Assembly (NCBI RefSeq): GCF_000682695.1
Contig: NZ_AWFG01000011.1
Location: 1 to 64,000, forward strand
Source of the DNA: Hyphomonas chukchiensis
GTDB lineage: Bacteria; Pseudomonadota; Alphaproteobacteria; Caulobacterales; Hyphomonadaceae
Direction: 5' to 3'
Length of the DNA: 64,000 bases
The notes under the pieces are model-generated. The model saw nothing but the letters and a program-made list of their open reading frames with translations, was not told the DNA's origin and did no database searches. The translations under genes and the position numbers were made by a program. This document shows positions 43,243-52,827 of the stretch, piece by piece. Within the stretch, counting starts at the first letter, position 1, and each line of letters opens with the position of its first letter.

Positions 43243-43823
43243 ATGTCCGCTCGTTGACAGGTGGGGAAATGGAACAGGCGTTGCCTGCCCTGGCCCGCCT
43301 GCGCATCGAGGTCTTTCGTGCCTACCCCTATCTCTATGCAGGCAGCGAGGGCTATGAACTCGACTACCTGCACACATTCTCGCAGGCACCCGATGCCCTC
43401 ATTGTCACGGCCGAGAATGAGGCTGGAGAGATCGTCGGCTGCGCCACCGGCTCGGCCCTCACAGGACACCATGTCGAGTTTGCCGAACCGCTCGTCGATG
43501 CAGGTATCGACCTTGCGACGACCTTCTATTTTGGCGAGTCTGTCCTGCTGCCCGCGTATCGCGGCCACGGCATTGGCCATGCCTTCTTTGACATGCGCGA
43601 AGCCCATGCCCTTGCCCATGGCTACAAGCGGGCCTGTTTCTGTGCGGTGGAGCGAGCGACCGACCATCCCCTGCGTCCCGATGAATACAGCCCGCTCGAT
43701 AGTTTCTGGACCGCGCGCGGCTACAGCCGCCTGGCAGGAGCCGTAAGCCATTTCGACTGGCCGGAAACGCCGGAGGGGCCCAAGATCGTCCACCGGATGC
43801 ATTACTGGACCCGCAGCTTTTAA
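43239..43823 (+). CDS. GNAT family N-acetyltransferase
   Basis: A 194-residue GNAT acyltransferase. The acetyl-CoA pyrophosphate motif lies in LLPAYRGHGIGHAFFDMREA, preceded by GEIVGCATGSAL and followed by FCAVERATDHPLRPDEY. The acceptor is unknown. ATG 43239 overlaps the SnoaL-like stop by four bases. Last gene of the overlapped operon, with a 109-base gap before the acyl-CoA synthetase gene. Confidence 0.87.
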   Translation: MNVRSLTGGEMEQALPALARLRIEVFRAYPYLYAGSEGYELDYLHTFSQAPDALIVTAENEAGEIVGCATGSALTGHHVEFAEPLVDAGIDLATTFYFGESVLLPAYRGHGIGHAFFDMREAHALAHGYKRACFCAVERATDHPLRPDEYSPLDSFWTARGYSRLAGAVSHFDWPETPEGPKIVHRMHYWTRSF

Positions 43824-43932
43824 CGCTTTCCCTTGCGTCGCCAGTGGACGCACGGCGCGGGTTAGTTAAGTTCGGGCAGAACCTGAGGCAGGCCCCAAAG
43901 AGCGGCCGCCGCACCAACGGAGAGAGACGCAA

Positions 43933-45480
43933 ATGCACCCCTTTCATCACGCCAAATCCCGGCCTGATCACCCCGCCTATACAATGGCGGGCAGCGGTGA
44001 GGTCGTCACCTTCCGCCAGCTCGACGAGCGCTCCAACCAGATCGCCCACGCCCTGCGCGAAGCTGGCTGCCAGCCCGGCGACACGATTGCGCTGTTTGCG
44101 GAAAACTCGGCCCGCTATTTCGAAGTCTGCTGGGCCGCCCAGCGCTCCGGCCTCTACTTCGTCTGCATCTCGTCCCGCCTGACGACACCCGAGGTGCAAT
44201 ACATCATTGAGGATTCCGGCGCAAAACTGCTCATCGCGGACGCCCACAAATCCGCCGTTGCGCAAGACGTGAAATCGGTCACCAAACTGGACCATTACTG
44301 GTCCATTGATGGCGACATACCGGGATTCACATCACTGGAAACCCATCAGTCAAAATTCCCGGTCACCCCCATTCCGGACGAGATGGCTGGCACGGACATG
44401 CTCTATTCCTCCGGCACGACCGGGCGGCCCAAAGGCATTCGCCCGCCGCTGGAGCGGGGCCTGCCCATTGATGCCGACAATGTGCTTGTGCAGATCTGCC
44501 GGGGCCTCGCCGGCGTGACCGATCAGTCCATCTACCTGTCGCCCGCGCCGCTCTACCATGCGGCCCCGCTGCGCTGGAGCATGTCGATGACCAAGCTCGG
44601 CGCCTCGCTCATCATCATGGAAAAGTTCGACGCGGAAAAATACCTGCAGCTGGTCGAGAAGTACAAGGTCACGCATTCCCAGCTTGTCCCGACCATGTTC
44701 GTGAAAATGCTGAAGCTGCCTCCTGAGGTGCGCGAGAAGTATGACGTCTCGAGCCTTCAGTTTGCCATCCATGCGGCGGCGCCTTGCCCGATCCCGGTCA
44801 AGGAACAGATGATCGCCTGGTGGGGCCCGATCATCGACGAATACTATGCCGGGTCCGAAGGCAATGGCATGACCTGGGCGCGCAGCGCCGACTGGCTGAC
44901 CCACAAGGGCACCGTCGGGAAGCCTGTCCATGGCGAAGTCCACATCTGCGACGAACAGGGCAATGAAGTGCCGGTTGGCGAAGAAGGCCAGGTCTATTTC
45001 GGCGGAACTGTTCCGCCGACCTATCACAATGACCCCGAGAAATCGAAAGGCGCCCTGCACGCCAGCCATGCCGACTGGTCGTCGCTGGGCGATGTCGGCA
45101 AGGTGGATGAAGACGGCTTCCTCTACCTGACAGACCGCAAAGCCTTCATGATCATTTCGGGCGGCGTGAACATCTATCCGCAGGAATGCGAGAACATCCT
45201 CATCACCCACCCCAAGGTCGCCGACTGCGCTGTGATCGGCGTGCCGGACGAGGAGTTTGGCGAAGCGGTGAAGGCGGTTGTCCAGCCCGCTCCGGGCCAG
45301 GCGCCATCCGAGGAACTCGCCGCCGAACTGATGGCGTTCTGCCAGGCAAACCTCTCGAAGATCAAATGTCCGAAATCGATCGACTTCGATCCCGAACTCC
45401 CGCGCCACCCGACCGGCAAGCTCTACAAGCGCCTCATCCGCGACAAGTATTGGGGCAATTCCAAGAGCCGGATCGTCTGA
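43933..45480 (+). CDS. AMP-forming acyl-CoA synthetase
   Basis: A 515-residue adenylate-forming ligase activating a carboxylic acid to its CoA thioester. Motif A3 is LYSSGTTGRPKGIRPP, A5 lies in EYYAGSEGNGMTWA, A7/A8 in LGDVGKVDEDGFLYLTDRKAF, and the hinge GGVNIYPQECEN. The conserved catalytic Lys is in HPTGKLYKRLIRDKYW. It resembles long-chain or bile-acid type ligases. The GH1 gene starts two bases after its stop. Confidence 0.94.
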   Translation: MHPFHHAKSRPDHPAYTMAGSGEVVTFRQLDERSNQIAHALREAGCQPGDTIALFAENSARYFEVCWAAQRSGLYFVCISSRLTTPEVQYIIEDSGAKLLIADAHKSAVAQDVKSVTKLDHYWSIDGDIPGFTSLETHQSKFPVTPIPDEMAGTDMLYSSGTTGRPKGIRPPLERGLPIDADNVLVQICRGLAGVTDQSIYLSPAPLYHAAPLRWSMSMTKLGASLIIMEKFDAEKYLQLVEKYKVTHSQLVPTMFVKMLKLPPEVREKYDVSSLQFAIHAAAPCPIPVKEQMIAWWGPIIDEYYAGSEGNGMTWARSADWLTHKGTVGKPVHGEVHICDEQGNEVPVGEEGQVYFGGTVPPTYHNDPEKSKGALHASHADWSSLGDVGKVDEDGFLYLTDRKAFMIISGGVNIYPQECENILITHPKVADCAVIGVPDEEFGEAVKAVVQPAPGQAPSEELAAELMAFCQANLSKIKCPKSIDFDPELPRHPTGKLYKRLIRDKYWGNSKSRIV

Positions 45481-45481
45481 C

Positions 45482-46810
45482 ATGGTCAAGCCAGGTGACT
45501 TTCCGAAGGATTTCATCTGGGGGGCATCGACCGCCTCTTATCAGATAGAGGGCGCCCATGATGAGGACGGCCGCGCGCTGAGCATCTGGGACGCCTTCTG
45601 TCGCGAGCCCGGCCGCATCGACAATGGCGACACAGGCGACGTGGCCTGCGACCACTACCATCGCTACCGCGAAGATGTCGGCCTCATGCGGCAGCTTGGG
45701 CTCGACGCCTATCGCTTTTCCTTCTCATGGAGTCGCGTCCTGCCCGAGGGCAAGGGCCAGCCGAACGAGGCCGGCCTTGATTTCTATGACCGGCTGACGG
45801 ACAGCCTTCTCGAAAACGGCATCGCCCCATGGGCCTGCCTCTATCACTGGGACCTGCCGCTCGCCCTGCACGAAGCTGGAAAGGGCTGGACCAGCCGCGA
45901 GATCGCCCCGCTGTTTGCAGATTACGCGACCCTCATGGCGGACCGCCTTGGCGACCGCATCACGCACTGGGCCACCTTCAACGAACCCAATGTCTTCGCG
46001 ATGTTCGGCTACAAGATGGGCATCCACGCGCCGGGCATCCGCGACTACGACCTTTATCGAGACATGGTGCACGGTGTGAACCTCGCTCACGGAGCCGCGA
46101 TCCAGGCACTGCGGGATAGCCTGCCCGCTGGCGCCAAACTCGGCGTCGTCCCCAACATGCAGCCCTGCCTGCCGAGACACGACACAGACCCTGACCATCT
46201 CGCAGCAGCGAGGCTCGATGCCTGGTGGAACCGCGCCTTTGCCGATCCCATGATCCTCGGCAAATACGACCCGATCGTGTCGGCGGCGCTCGGTGACCGC
46301 ATCCGCCCCGGCGATGAAAAACTGATCAACCAGAAGCTCGACTGGTTTGGCCTCAACCACTACTCGCCGCTCTATGCGACCGCCGATGACGGTCCTGCGG
46401 GCTATCGCTGGGCCAATCCGCCCGAGGATAGCGAGATCACCCTGATGGGCTGGAATGCCTCCCCTGAGGGCTTCCGCGACATCCTGATCGAGACGGCCGG
46501 GAAATACGGCCTGCCGATCTTCGTCACGGAGAACGGCGTGGCTGACCTGGCTGAGCCGGACACGCAAGGCCGTGTGAAGGATGACCTACGTATCGACTTC
46601 ATCGACCGCTACCTGGCCGCCCTGCTGGAAGCGCGCGCAGCAGGCGCCGATGTGCGGGGCTACTTCGTCTGGTCACTGCTCGACAATTTCGAATGGGCCA
46701 AGGGCTACACCACGCGCTTCGGTGTCACCCATGTCGACTTTGAAACACTCAAACGCACACCGAAGGATTCCTTCCACTGGCTCGCCGGGCTGACCGGCAA
46801 GCAGGCCTGA
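45482..46810 (+). CDS. Beta-glucosidase, glycoside hydrolase family 1
   Basis: A 442-residue cytosolic GH1 enzyme that hydrolyses beta-glucosides or related disaccharides. The N-terminal signature FIWGASTASYQIEGAHDEDG is complete. The acid/base is Glu168 in TFNEPNV and the nucleophile is Glu350 in FVTENGVAD. Length is typical. It begins one base after the acyl-CoA synthetase stop, an odd functional pairing, and is followed by a terminator. Confidence 0.96.
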   Translation: MVKPGDFPKDFIWGASTASYQIEGAHDEDGRALSIWDAFCREPGRIDNGDTGDVACDHYHRYREDVGLMRQLGLDAYRFSFSWSRVLPEGKGQPNEAGLDFYDRLTDSLLENGIAPWACLYHWDLPLALHEAGKGWTSREIAPLFADYATLMADRLGDRITHWATFNEPNVFAMFGYKMGIHAPGIRDYDLYRDMVHGVNLAHGAAIQALRDSLPAGAKLGVVPNMQPCLPRHDTDPDHLAAARLDAWWNRAFADPMILGKYDPIVSAALGDRIRPGDEKLINQKLDWFGLNHYSPLYATADDGPAGYRWANPPEDSEITLMGWNASPEGFRDILIETAGKYGLPIFVTENGVADLAEPDTQGRVKDDLRIDFIDRYLAALLEARAAGADVRGYFVWSLLDNFEWAKGYTTRFGVTHVDFETLKRTPKDSFHWLAGLTGKQA

Positions 46811-46815
46811 AACGA

Positions 46816-46845
46816 AAACAGCCGCCCCGATGGGAGCGGCTGTTT
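46816..46845. terminator. Terminator hairpin between the GH1 and DUF4870 genes
   Basis: A 10-base stem (AAACAGCCGC with GCGGCTGTTT) with a 10-base loop, just after the GH1 stop and before the convergent DUF4870 stop. T-rich on the plus-strand side and A-rich on the other, so it can serve both genes. Confidence 0.82.
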
Positions 46846-46867
46846 CCTTATTCGATGCCATAGCAGC

Positions 46868-47224
46868 CTAGAACATCCAGCTGCCAGGGTTCTCGATCGC
46901 CTGGCCAGCCGAGAGGGCCTGCATGCCCTTGATGCAGCGCACGATATACCAGACCAGAGTTGCGAGCAGGATCAGAATGCCGATCAGCACCATTGTAAGA
47001 ACGGCCCCGATCAGGCTGTAAAGCAAGGCCTTCCAGAATATGTTGATCTGGTTGTTATAATGGCTTTCCAGCACCGGATCGCCCTGCCCCTTGCCAATAT
47101 AGGCCATGATCACACCAATGATCGGCGTGACGCCGATAACAATCCCAACGAGGTAGAGAATATAGATCAGGTTGGCGTTGCCCTTGGTGTTCGGATCAAC
47201 GGAAATCTGGTTCGAATCTGTCAT
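46868..47224 (-). CDS. DUF4870-like membrane protein
   Basis: A 118-residue inner-membrane protein with three hydrophobic segments (about 20-41, 64-90 and an adjoining one). The polar N-terminus with asparagines and the HYNNQINIFWKALLYSLIG motif match the DUF4870 family, of unknown function. It ends close to the GH1 terminator and has no cotranscribed partner. Confidence 0.8.
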   Translation of the reverse strand: MTDSNQISVDPNTKGNANLIYILYLVGIVIGVTPIIGVIMAYIGKGQGDPVLESHYNNQINIFWKALLYSLIGAVLTMVLIGILILLATLVWYIVRCIKGMQALSAGQAIENPGSWMF

Positions 47225-47367
47225 GTAGCGTCTCCCAATTCAGCCCATAGGCGCAGTATTTGCGAGAATCAGCTCTACGTCCAGCAGATTGACGCTCAGT
47301 AAACCTTGCCGGATGGCGCTGCCCGCGCCAGAAAAGGCCCAAGCATAAACTCTGGAGGAATTCCCCT

Positions 47368-47823
47368 ATGGCTAACCCGAAAAAAGTCGCCTACGCCGAT
47401 CTCGAATCCATCGCAGGCACCGAAACCGGCGTGTCCGACTGGCACCTGATCGATCAGGACCGCGTCAACAAATTTGCCGACGCAACCGGCGACCATCAGT
47501 GGATCCACGTCGATGTCGAGCGCGCCACCAAGGCCATGGGCGGCCCCATTGCGCACGGCTTCCTGACGCTGTCCCTGCTGCCAATGCTCGGCGGTGAAAC
47601 GCTGAACGTCTCCGGCGTGACCCGCGGCATCAACTACGGCTCCGACAAGGTGCGCTTCACCAACATGGTGCCGGTAGGCTCCAAGGTTCGCCTGCGCCAG
47701 AAGTGCACGTCCGTGACCGAAAAGTCCGGCGGCAAGCAGATGATCATGGAAAACACGATCGAGATCGAAGGCCAGGAACGCCCGGCCCTCGTCGCTGAAT
47801 CGATCACCGTTCTGTACGGCTGA
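47368..47823 (+). CDS. MaoC-like (R)-specific enoyl-CoA hydratase
   Basis: A 151-residue MaoC hotdog hydratase. The active-site Asp and His are in KFADATGDHQWIHVDVERA, and PIAHGFLTLSLLPML is the second signature. Such enzymes hydrate trans-2-enoyl-CoA to (R)-3-hydroxyacyl-CoA, linking beta-oxidation to polyhydroxyalkanoate or other pathways. An AGGAGG-like site (TGGAGGAATTCC) precedes the ATG. Confidence 0.92.
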   Translation: MANPKKVAYADLESIAGTETGVSDWHLIDQDRVNKFADATGDHQWIHVDVERATKAMGGPIAHGFLTLSLLPMLGGETLNVSGVTRGINYGSDKVRFTNMVPVGSKVRLRQKCTSVTEKSGGKQMIMENTIEIEGQERPALVAESITVLYG

Positions 47824-47935
47824 TCCGCACGCCTAGCCCCCCGGGGTGATGACGTTGCAGGCCATGCTGCATAAAAAAAGGCGGGAGTTGCGATCATGCA
47901 GCTCCCGTTTCGATTCGCGTACAGGAGTTTTCGTA

Positions 47936-49975
47936 ATGTCCGCCGCCGTCTGCATCCGCACCATGATTGCCGCCCTTGTTTTCGGCGCCATGCCAATGCT
48001 GGCCTCTGCCCAGGGCGAGGCCGCAAAGGCGCTCATCGAGAAGGGATATGCGGCGCTCACGGCGGGCGACAAAATTGCCATGACGGAATACTTCGCCCAG
48101 TCCTGCGAGACAGATCCAAAATTCGGCAAGTGCGCAACGGCTGGCGATAATCTTGCCTCAGGCTACGGCGGCGGCGTCCCCGACATCCCGCGCGCAGCAC
48201 GACTCTACGAATTGGGGTGCAATGCCGGCTCCCAACAAAGCTGCATCAAGGCCGCTGAGCTAAAGGCAAAGAACGGGACAGCCGACGACGACGCTGCAGC
48301 CGTCGCCCTGTTCAAGGAAACCTGCGAGACGGATTGGACCGCAGACAAGGAATGCCTGAAACTCGCAGCGGCCTATGCAACAGGCAAAGGCATTGCGCAA
48401 AATCTGGCTGAAGCCGCGCGCCTGTACGAAGAAACCTGCGATATTGCCAACCCATACCGCCTGCCGAACCCGGAGGCCTGCCTCCTGTCCGGCCAGGCCT
48501 ATCTCAACGGCACGGGCGTCACTGCGGATCGCGCCAAGGCCACACAGCGCATCAGGATCGCCTGCCAATACGAACGCGAAGGCGCTTGCGACCTGCTGGC
48601 GACCCTTGAACCGCCGGCCAGCAAACAGGTCGCGGCGGCTCCCAGCAGTCCGGTGCCAACACCTGCCAAGCCGCGTACGGATCAGCAAGCCCGCTACTCC
48701 GCCGCCCTCGAAGCCGTTCGCAGCACGAATGCAGACATCGCCTACAAGGGAGCCGATGATGTCTTCTCGCTTTGCAGGAACGAGGATTATGGCCAGGCGT
48801 GCTACTTCTACGGCAACATGCTGATGCAGTCGCAAAAGGCGAGCGACAATGTCGACGCCATCCCCTTCTATGAAAAAGGGTGCGACAGCGGCTATGCCGA
48901 CGCCTGCGTCAGTGCGGCGAACTATCTGGCTGGCGTTGAGGGATTCCCACAGGATGTCGTCAAGGCCGCGAGACTGCTCGATCGTGGCTGTCTCGAGCTT
49001 GATGCGGTCACCTGCTACGCGTCAGGCGTCTTCTACCGCGATGGCCACCTCGGCAAGCCCGATCCGGCAAAGGCCAGGGTCCACCTATCGCGTGCTTGCG
49101 ATAATGGTGATCCGGTTGCCTGCGAGGAAGCCGCAGAATTGGGCGCAGAGGTCAAACCCGCCGCCAGTACACGCTATACCGTGCCGGATGCCGCAACCCT
49201 TTCAGCCTTTGAAAAACGCTATAACGAAGCAACAAGCCGCACGAACTCAAGCGACGCAACCATCCGCAATCAGGGATTCGACGGGCTCACAGACCTTTGC
49301 AACGCCTTTTACGGAAAGGCCTGCTACTGGCTGGGCGACACGCTCATGCTGACGACAGACGCGAAATCACGGGCGGATGCCTATGCCTATTTCAGCCTTG
49401 GTTGCGAAGGGCGGTTTGCAAGCGCCTGCACACGTGCAGCCCTTATGCTTGAAGAAGGCACGGATGTTCAGAAGAACCTGGCTCAGGCCGCAGCATTCCG
49501 CGATGAGGCCTGCAAGTACAATGACAAGACCGGCTGTTTCGCTTCGGGCAACGCCTTCGCGCAAAACCTCTACGGCAACCCTAATTACGCTAAAGCACGC
49601 AAATACCTGGCAACGTCGTGCACGGCAGGCGAGCCAGCGGCCTGCAAGGATCTTGGCGTCATGCAGGAAAACGGCCTCGGCGGCTCGCCTGACAAAGTCG
49701 CTGCGTTGGAAAACTACCGGCTCGCATGCAAAGCCAATGAGGCCAGCGGCTGCTACAATGTAGCGGTGGCGGCCTACAATGACTGGCCGGGCACAAGCGC
49801 GACAGATCAGCAAAAGATCGAAGGCTTCCTGAACGCGTGTGAGTTGGGCTCCGCCTCGGCATGCGACGTGGCTGCGAAACTGACGTCAGCGGGCCTTGGA
49901 TTGTCACTCTATCCCGGCCGGTCTGACCGCAGCCGGTCGCTCGCCTGCACATTGGACAAGCAATACTGCCAATAG
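47936..49975 (+). CDS. Secreted cysteine-rich Sel1-repeat protein (Hcp-like)
   Basis: A 679-residue exported protein. A signal peptide (about residues 1-25, ending ASAQ) is followed by many Sel1-type helical repeats of about 36 residues, such as AARLYELGCNAGSQQSCIKAAEL and ARVHLSRACDNGDPVACEEAAEL. Most repeats carry a pair of cysteines spaced to bridge the two helices, as in Helicobacter cysteine-rich (Hcp) proteins. The domain runs in three blocks separated by two Ala/Pro/Ser linkers (near residues 250 and 430). Such scaffolds bind peptides or proteins in the periplasm. ATG 47936 follows AGGAG. A lone gene. Confidence 0.85.
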   Translation: MSAAVCIRTMIAALVFGAMPMLASAQGEAAKALIEKGYAALTAGDKIAMTEYFAQSCETDPKFGKCATAGDNLASGYGGGVPDIPRAARLYELGCNAGSQQSCIKAAELKAKNGTADDDAAAVALFKETCETDWTADKECLKLAAAYATGKGIAQNLAEAARLYEETCDIANPYRLPNPEACLLSGQAYLNGTGVTADRAKATQRIRIACQYEREGACDLLATLEPPASKQVAAAPSSPVPTPAKPRTDQQARYSAALEAVRSTNADIAYKGADDVFSLCRNEDYGQACYFYGNMLMQSQKASDNVDAIPFYEKGCDSGYADACVSAANYLAGVEGFPQDVVKAARLLDRGCLELDAVTCYASGVFYRDGHLGKPDPAKARVHLSRACDNGDPVACEEAAELGAEVKPAASTRYTVPDAATLSAFEKRYNEATSRTNSSDATIRNQGFDGLTDLCNAFYGKACYWLGDTLMLTTDAKSRADAYAYFSLGCEGRFASACTRAALMLEEGTDVQKNLAQAAAFRDEACKYNDKTGCFASGNAFAQNLYGNPNYAKARKYLATSCTAGEPAACKDLGVMQENGLGGSPDKVAALENYRLACKANEASGCYNVAVAAYNDWPGTSATDQQKIEGFLNACELGSASACDVAAKLTSAGLGLSLYPGRSDRSRSLACTLDKQYCQ

Positions 49976-50052
49976 GGCCTGACGACACACAACCAATGGC
50001 GCTGGGGCATAATCGGCCTATATTGACGGGGAACCCGAAACAGGAGGCCTCC

Positions 50053-50463
50053 ATGTCTGCCACAGGCACCAAAATCCAGCGATCCGACCGCGAATGGCGC
50101 GAAATCCTCACCGACGAAGAGTTCCGCGTCGGTGTGAAGGAGGGCACAGAGCGCGCCTTCACGCCGGGCAATTACGAGAGCGAGAAGCGCGCCGGCAAGT
50201 ATCACTGCAAGGGCTGCGATACCGTGCTCTGGTCGTCCGAACACAAGTTCGAAAGCGGAACCGGCTGGCCGAGCTATTGGCAGCCTGCCTCGGAAGGCGT
50301 TGTCGAAACCAAGACCGATTTCAAGATGATCATCCCGCGCACCGAATGCCACTGCGCCATCTGCGGCCTGCATCAGGGCCACGTCTTCAAGGACGGCCCG
50401 CCGCCGACCGGCGAGCGCTGGTGCATCAACGGCATCGTGCTCGACTTCCAGCCCGACGAATAG
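50053..50463 (+). CDS. msrB: Peptide-methionine (R)-S-oxide reductase
   Basis: A 136-residue enzyme that repairs oxidised methionine. Zinc ligands are Cys52/Cys55 (HCKGCD) and Cys101/Cys104 (CHCAICGLH), the nucleophile is Cys124 in ERWCINGIVLDF, and SGTGWPSYWQP is the substrate pocket. It has no signal peptide, so it acts in the cytosol. The ATG is preceded by AGGAGG. An oxidative-stress gene like sodB and katG in this window. Confidence 0.95.
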   Translation: MSATGTKIQRSDREWREILTDEEFRVGVKEGTERAFTPGNYESEKRAGKYHCKGCDTVLWSSEHKFESGTGWPSYWQPASEGVVETKTDFKMIIPRTECHCAICGLHQGHVFKDGPPPTGERWCINGIVLDFQPDE

Positions 50464-50537
50464 GTCTGGACAGGTCCCTTCCCGCCTGATCCATTCCGCC
50501 CCGAACCCAAGCCTTAACTGACACAGGAGCCGGCCGT

Positions 50538-52763
50538 ATGCGCCTTACTTTCCTTCTTGCCAGCGCAGCGACCGCTGCCCTTCTGACCGGATGCACAATG
50601 ACTGATACCAAGCTCACCGACACAGCCGTCGAAACGCCGGCGGCCACGCCTGCCCCCCAGCCCCCCGTCGCCGAGCGCATTGACCACGAAATCACGCAGG
50701 TCGGCCGCACCCGCAATGATCCCTATAACTGGCTGAAGGATGACAACTGGCAGGAAGTCATGCGCGATCCGTCCGTGCTCGACGCGAAGATCCGCGCCTA
50801 TCTCGAAGCCGAGAATGCCTACACCAAGGCTGTGCTCGAAGACCCGACAACCGAGCTGCGCGATGAATTGTTCGCGGAGATGCGTGGCCGCATCAAGGAA
50901 GACGACAGCACCGTTCCGGAGATTGACGGCCCGTGGGCCTATTACACGCGCTATCGGCAAGGCGGCGAATACCCGATCATCGCCCGGCGCCCGGCCGAGG
51001 ATGCCTTCAACCCCGACGCCCCCGAAACCATCCTGCTCGACGGCGACGCCATGGGCGACGGCAAGGACTATTTCTCCTTCGGCGGCATCGACACCAGCCC
51101 CGACCACAAACTGGTCGCCTACGCGGTCGATACGCAGGGCAGCGAGTTCTACAAGATCCACATCAAGGACATCGCCACCGGCGCGGAAACCGCCGCCGAG
51201 ATCGATAATGCCTATGGCGACTTTGAATGGACCGCCAACGGTCAGGCCATCGTCTGGGTCCACCGCGACGAGAATGCCCGCCCCGACGCCGTCTATCAGC
51301 GCAACCTGGCCACCGGCGAAGACACGCTGCTGTACGAGGAAAAAGACCCCGGCTTCTTCGTCGGTGTCGGCAAGAGCGCCAGCGAGGACGTGGTTTTCAT
51401 CAATGCCTCGGGCCACACGACATCGGAAGTCTACTGGTTCTCCACATCGGAACTTGATCCCGAGATTCACCTCATCGCCCCGCGCCAGACAGATAACGAA
51501 TATTCCGTGGTCCACTGGGACGGACAATTCTACATCATCACCAATCTCGATGGGGCCGTCGACTTCAAGATGATGAAAGCCCCGATGGAGTCGACCTCCC
51601 GCGACGCGTGGGAAGAAGTCATCCCGCACCGTCCCGGCACCCTCCTCCTCGGCATGCAGCCACAAAAGGATTATCTCGCACGCATGGAGCGCGAGAACGG
51701 CCTGCCCCGCATCGTCGTGCGTGCCCGCGCCGATGGCGCCGAACATGCGATCAGCTTTGACGAAGCGGCCTACGATCTCGGCCTCGACAGCGGCTATGAC
51801 TACAACACGCCTATCCTGCGCTTCGACTATGCCTCGCCGGCCACGCCGGACCAGGTCATCGACTATGACCTCGTCAGCCATGCGCGCACCCTGCGCAAGA
51901 CTCGCGAAGTCCCCTCGGGTCACAATCCCGACGATTACGTCACCGAGCGCGTTATGGCGCCCTCATGGGATGGCGCCGAGGTCCCTGTCACCCTCCTGCG
52001 CCGCAAGGATACGCCGCTCGATGGCACCGCGCCGGTTCTGCTCTACGGCTATGGCTCCTACGGCATCACCATCCCGGCAGACTTCCGCACAGGCCGCCTC
52101 AGCCTCGTTGATCGCGGCTTCATCTATGCCATCGTCCACCCACGCGGCTCCATGGCCAAGGGCTACCAATGGTATCTCGACGGCAAGCTCGACAAGAAAA
52201 CCAATACGTTCAAGGACTATGTTGCCGCCGGTCATTACCTTGTCGATCAGAACTACACGTCCAAGGGCAAACTCGTCGCCATGGGCGGCTCGGCCGGTGG
52301 CCTGCTGATGGGCGCCGCTGCCAACATGGACCCGCAACTCTTCGGCGGTATCATCGCCGCAGTCCCCTTCGTCGATGTCGTCAATACGATGTCCGACGAG
52401 AGCCTGCCGCTCACGCCGCCCGAATGGCCGGAATGGGGCAACCCGCTGACCAGCGAGACGGATTACGACACGATCGCAACCTACAGTCCGTATGACAATG
52501 TCTCCGACAAGCCTTACCCGCCCATGCTGATCACGGGTGGCCTGAGCGATCCGCGCGTCACCTATTGGGAACCCAGCAAATGGGCCGCCAAGCTGCGCCA
52601 TGAGGCCCCTGAAGCCGGGCCATACTTCCTGCGCATCAACATGGACGCCGGCCACGGCGGCGCCTCAGGCCGTTTCGAGGGCCTCAAGGAAACCGCCACG
52701 GAATACGCCTTCGCCCTCGCCGCAGTCGGCAAGACGGACGAGCTGGATCTGGAAAAGAAATAG
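50538..52763 (+). CDS. Prolyl oligopeptidase family (S9A) peptidase, lipoprotein
   Basis: A 741-residue oligopeptidase (PtrB/POP-like). It starts with a lipoprotein signal ending LLTGC (Cys about residue 19), unusual for this mostly cytosolic family but common in Alphaproteobacteria. A seven-bladed propeller (about 100-460) precedes the hydrolase domain. The nucleophile Ser585 is in MGGSAGGLLMGAAANM and the His706 in DAGHGGASGRFEG. It cleaves short peptides after Pro or basic residues, probably in the periplasm. Confidence 0.92.
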   Translation: MRLTFLLASAATAALLTGCTMTDTKLTDTAVETPAATPAPQPPVAERIDHEITQVGRTRNDPYNWLKDDNWQEVMRDPSVLDAKIRAYLEAENAYTKAVLEDPTTELRDELFAEMRGRIKEDDSTVPEIDGPWAYYTRYRQGGEYPIIARRPAEDAFNPDAPETILLDGDAMGDGKDYFSFGGIDTSPDHKLVAYAVDTQGSEFYKIHIKDIATGAETAAEIDNAYGDFEWTANGQAIVWVHRDENARPDAVYQRNLATGEDTLLYEEKDPGFFVGVGKSASEDVVFINASGHTTSEVYWFSTSELDPEIHLIAPRQTDNEYSVVHWDGQFYIITNLDGAVDFKMMKAPMESTSRDAWEEVIPHRPGTLLLGMQPQKDYLARMERENGLPRIVVRARADGAEHAISFDEAAYDLGLDSGYDYNTPILRFDYASPATPDQVIDYDLVSHARTLRKTREVPSGHNPDDYVTERVMAPSWDGAEVPVTLLRRKDTPLDGTAPVLLYGYGSYGITIPADFRTGRLSLVDRGFIYAIVHPRGSMAKGYQWYLDGKLDKKTNTFKDYVAAGHYLVDQNYTSKGKLVAMGGSAGGLLMGAAANMDPQLFGGIIAAVPFVDVVNTMSDESLPLTPPEWPEWGNPLTSETDYDTIATYSPYDNVSDKPYPPMLITGGLSDPRVTYWEPSKWAAKLRHEAPEAGPYFLRINMDAGHGGASGRFEGLKETATEYAFALAAVGKTDELDLEKK

Positions 52764-52827
52764 GCGCCACCGCATCACCTGCATCAGCCGCCGGGCTGGA
52801 GCAGGTCACTGCGCTACGACGCAGGCC

